From contig DATKQY010000077.1 of assembly GCA_035532475.1 (NCBI GenBank), positions 1 through 13,939 on the forward strand: DNA of 13,939 nt, given 5' to 3'. Below, in pieces: positions 13,537 through 13,939 of the stretch. The number at the start of each line of letters is the position of its first letter. The first letter of the stretch is position 1. The position numbers and the translations under genes were made by a program. The notes beneath the pieces were generated by a model. The model saw only the letters and a list, made by a program, of their open reading frames with translations. It had not been told where the DNA came from and searched no databases. Source of the DNA: DATKQY01 sp035532475. GTDB lineage: Bacteria > Actinomycetota > Acidimicrobiia > Acidimicrobiales > Bog-793.

Positions 13537-13556
13537 CCGGACGGTACGTGGTCCGG
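13537..13556 (+). other. Hairpin in the smpB-ssrA gap
   Basis: CCGGAC (13537-13542), 8-base loop, GTCCGG (13551-13556), 14 bases before the mature tmRNA 5' end. It may end smpB transcripts or be part of the tmRNA precursor leader removed by RNase P. A TACCAT at 13505-13510 nearby is a possible ssrA -10 but lacks a -35. Confidence 0.3.
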
Positions 13557-13570
13557 TTGAGCACATCCTC

Positions 13571-13923
13571 GGGGGTGACAGGCTTCGACTTTGGTCGTCG
13601 AGGCGGGAGAAGCGAGCCGTGGTCTCCGGAGCCACGTTAAAGAGCCGGAAACCAACACAAACGCCGAGCCTCAGCTCGCGCTTGCTGCCTAACTAGCAGC
13701 AACGTTTGCCCGGCCCCAGCCCCGCGGGCCGGTACGCAGACGTCATCTAGCGGGGCTTACCCGACCGACGTAGCCGACGTGGCGGACGGGGAAATCTAAG
13801 TTGGCTGGGGTCCCGTGCCGGTGCCGGTGGCGAGGCGGGACCCGAGATCTCACCGCCGGCTGCGCTCGGAGAAGTACCACTGAGAAGCTGAAGGACGCGG
13901 GTTCGATTCCCGCCACCTCCACC
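13571..13923 (+). ncRNA. ssrA: Transfer-messenger RNA (tmRNA)
   Basis: Rescues ribosomes stalled on broken mRNA by acting as alanine tRNA and then as a short message that tags the nascent protein for proteolysis. The 5' end GGGGGTGACAGGCTTCGAC is the classic tmRNA start. Bases 13571-13577 (GGGGGTG) pair with 13914-13920 (CACCTCC) as a 7 bp acceptor stem including one G-U. The T arm is 13897-13913 with loop TTCGATT. The tag frame ends NTNAEPQLALAA followed by TAA at 13690-13692; the resume codon is uncertain, either GAA at 13648 or ACC at 13651. The ALAA ending is the usual protease signal. The genome encodes ACC then T at the 3' end, so the final A of CCA is added after transcription. It is a one-piece molecule of about 353 nt, complete in the window, with smpB just upstream. 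Confidence 0.97.
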
Positions 13924-13939
13924 TTAGGAAACTGTACTT

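Noticed and set aside
13880..13923. Apparent separate tRNA 3' half
   Set aside because: The T arm and acceptor strand pair with the 5' GGGGGTG at 13571, so this is the tRNA-like domain of tmRNA and not an independent tRNA.
1..13939. Mobile elements, CRISPR arrays, phage genes, or a toxin-antitoxin or defence system
   Set aside because: No transposase, integrase, direct-repeat array, terminal inverted repeats or defence-type domains were found; every sizeable frame is accounted for by housekeeping or small conserved-type genes.

Overview
The window is a 13.9 kb piece of a very GC-rich actinobacterial chromosome. The evidence is GTG starts, extended-dense coding, TANNNT-type -10 elements placed right at start codons, a CysO/CysM/Mec cysteine block and a PimB'-like mannosyltransferase. 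Gene order and several uncharacterised small proteins fit a deep lineage such as Acidimicrobiia, but that placement is inference. It is a housekeeping region. I see no insertion sequence, prophage, CRISPR array or clear foreign DNA, and no gene-free stretch longer than 300 bases; the longest is 273 bases, upstream of nrdJ.

Layout from left to right. Bases 1-2734 (minus) hold most of a B12-dependent class II ribonucleotide reductase, nrdJ, which runs off the left edge. Its upstream gap carries a near-consensus promoter and two tandem NrdR-box-like sites spaced 31 bp apart. Bases 3008-6988 (minus) hold an AlaC-type aminotransferase, a short luciferase-like (LLM) oxidoreductase, an SRPBCC/polyketide-cyclase-like protein, a GT4 glycosyltransferase resembling PimB', and a 67-residue four-cysteine protein. 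Next comes an 86-residue zinc-ribbon-like protein (minus, 7088-7348), divergent from a secreted CAP-like protein (plus, 7490-8632).

Bases 8685-12880 (minus) form a conserved block, transcribed in the order mec, cysO, cysM, murI, rph, rdgB. From memory this matches Mycobacterium tuberculosis Rv1334-Rv1341 with Rv1337 and Rv1339 missing. Mec, CysO and CysM make cysteine from O-phosphoserine using a protein-bound thiocarboxylate. MurI makes D-glutamate for peptidoglycan, Rph trims tRNA 3' ends, and RdgB removes inosine/xanthosine triphosphates. Divergently from mec lie smpB and then ssrA (tmRNA), the complete trans-translation pair for ribosome rescue.

The points most worth a second look are: CysO ends in Gly-Gly-Ala-Gly instead of a bare Gly-Gly, which implies C-terminal processing, with a JAMM protease encoded next door; two distant genes share a near-identical leaderless-promoter motif at their start codons; the NrdR-type operator pair lies downstream of the nrdJ -10 element; mec and smpB have -10-like elements that overlap in a 27 bp divergent gap; and the CAP-like secreted protein has a strongly basic tail.
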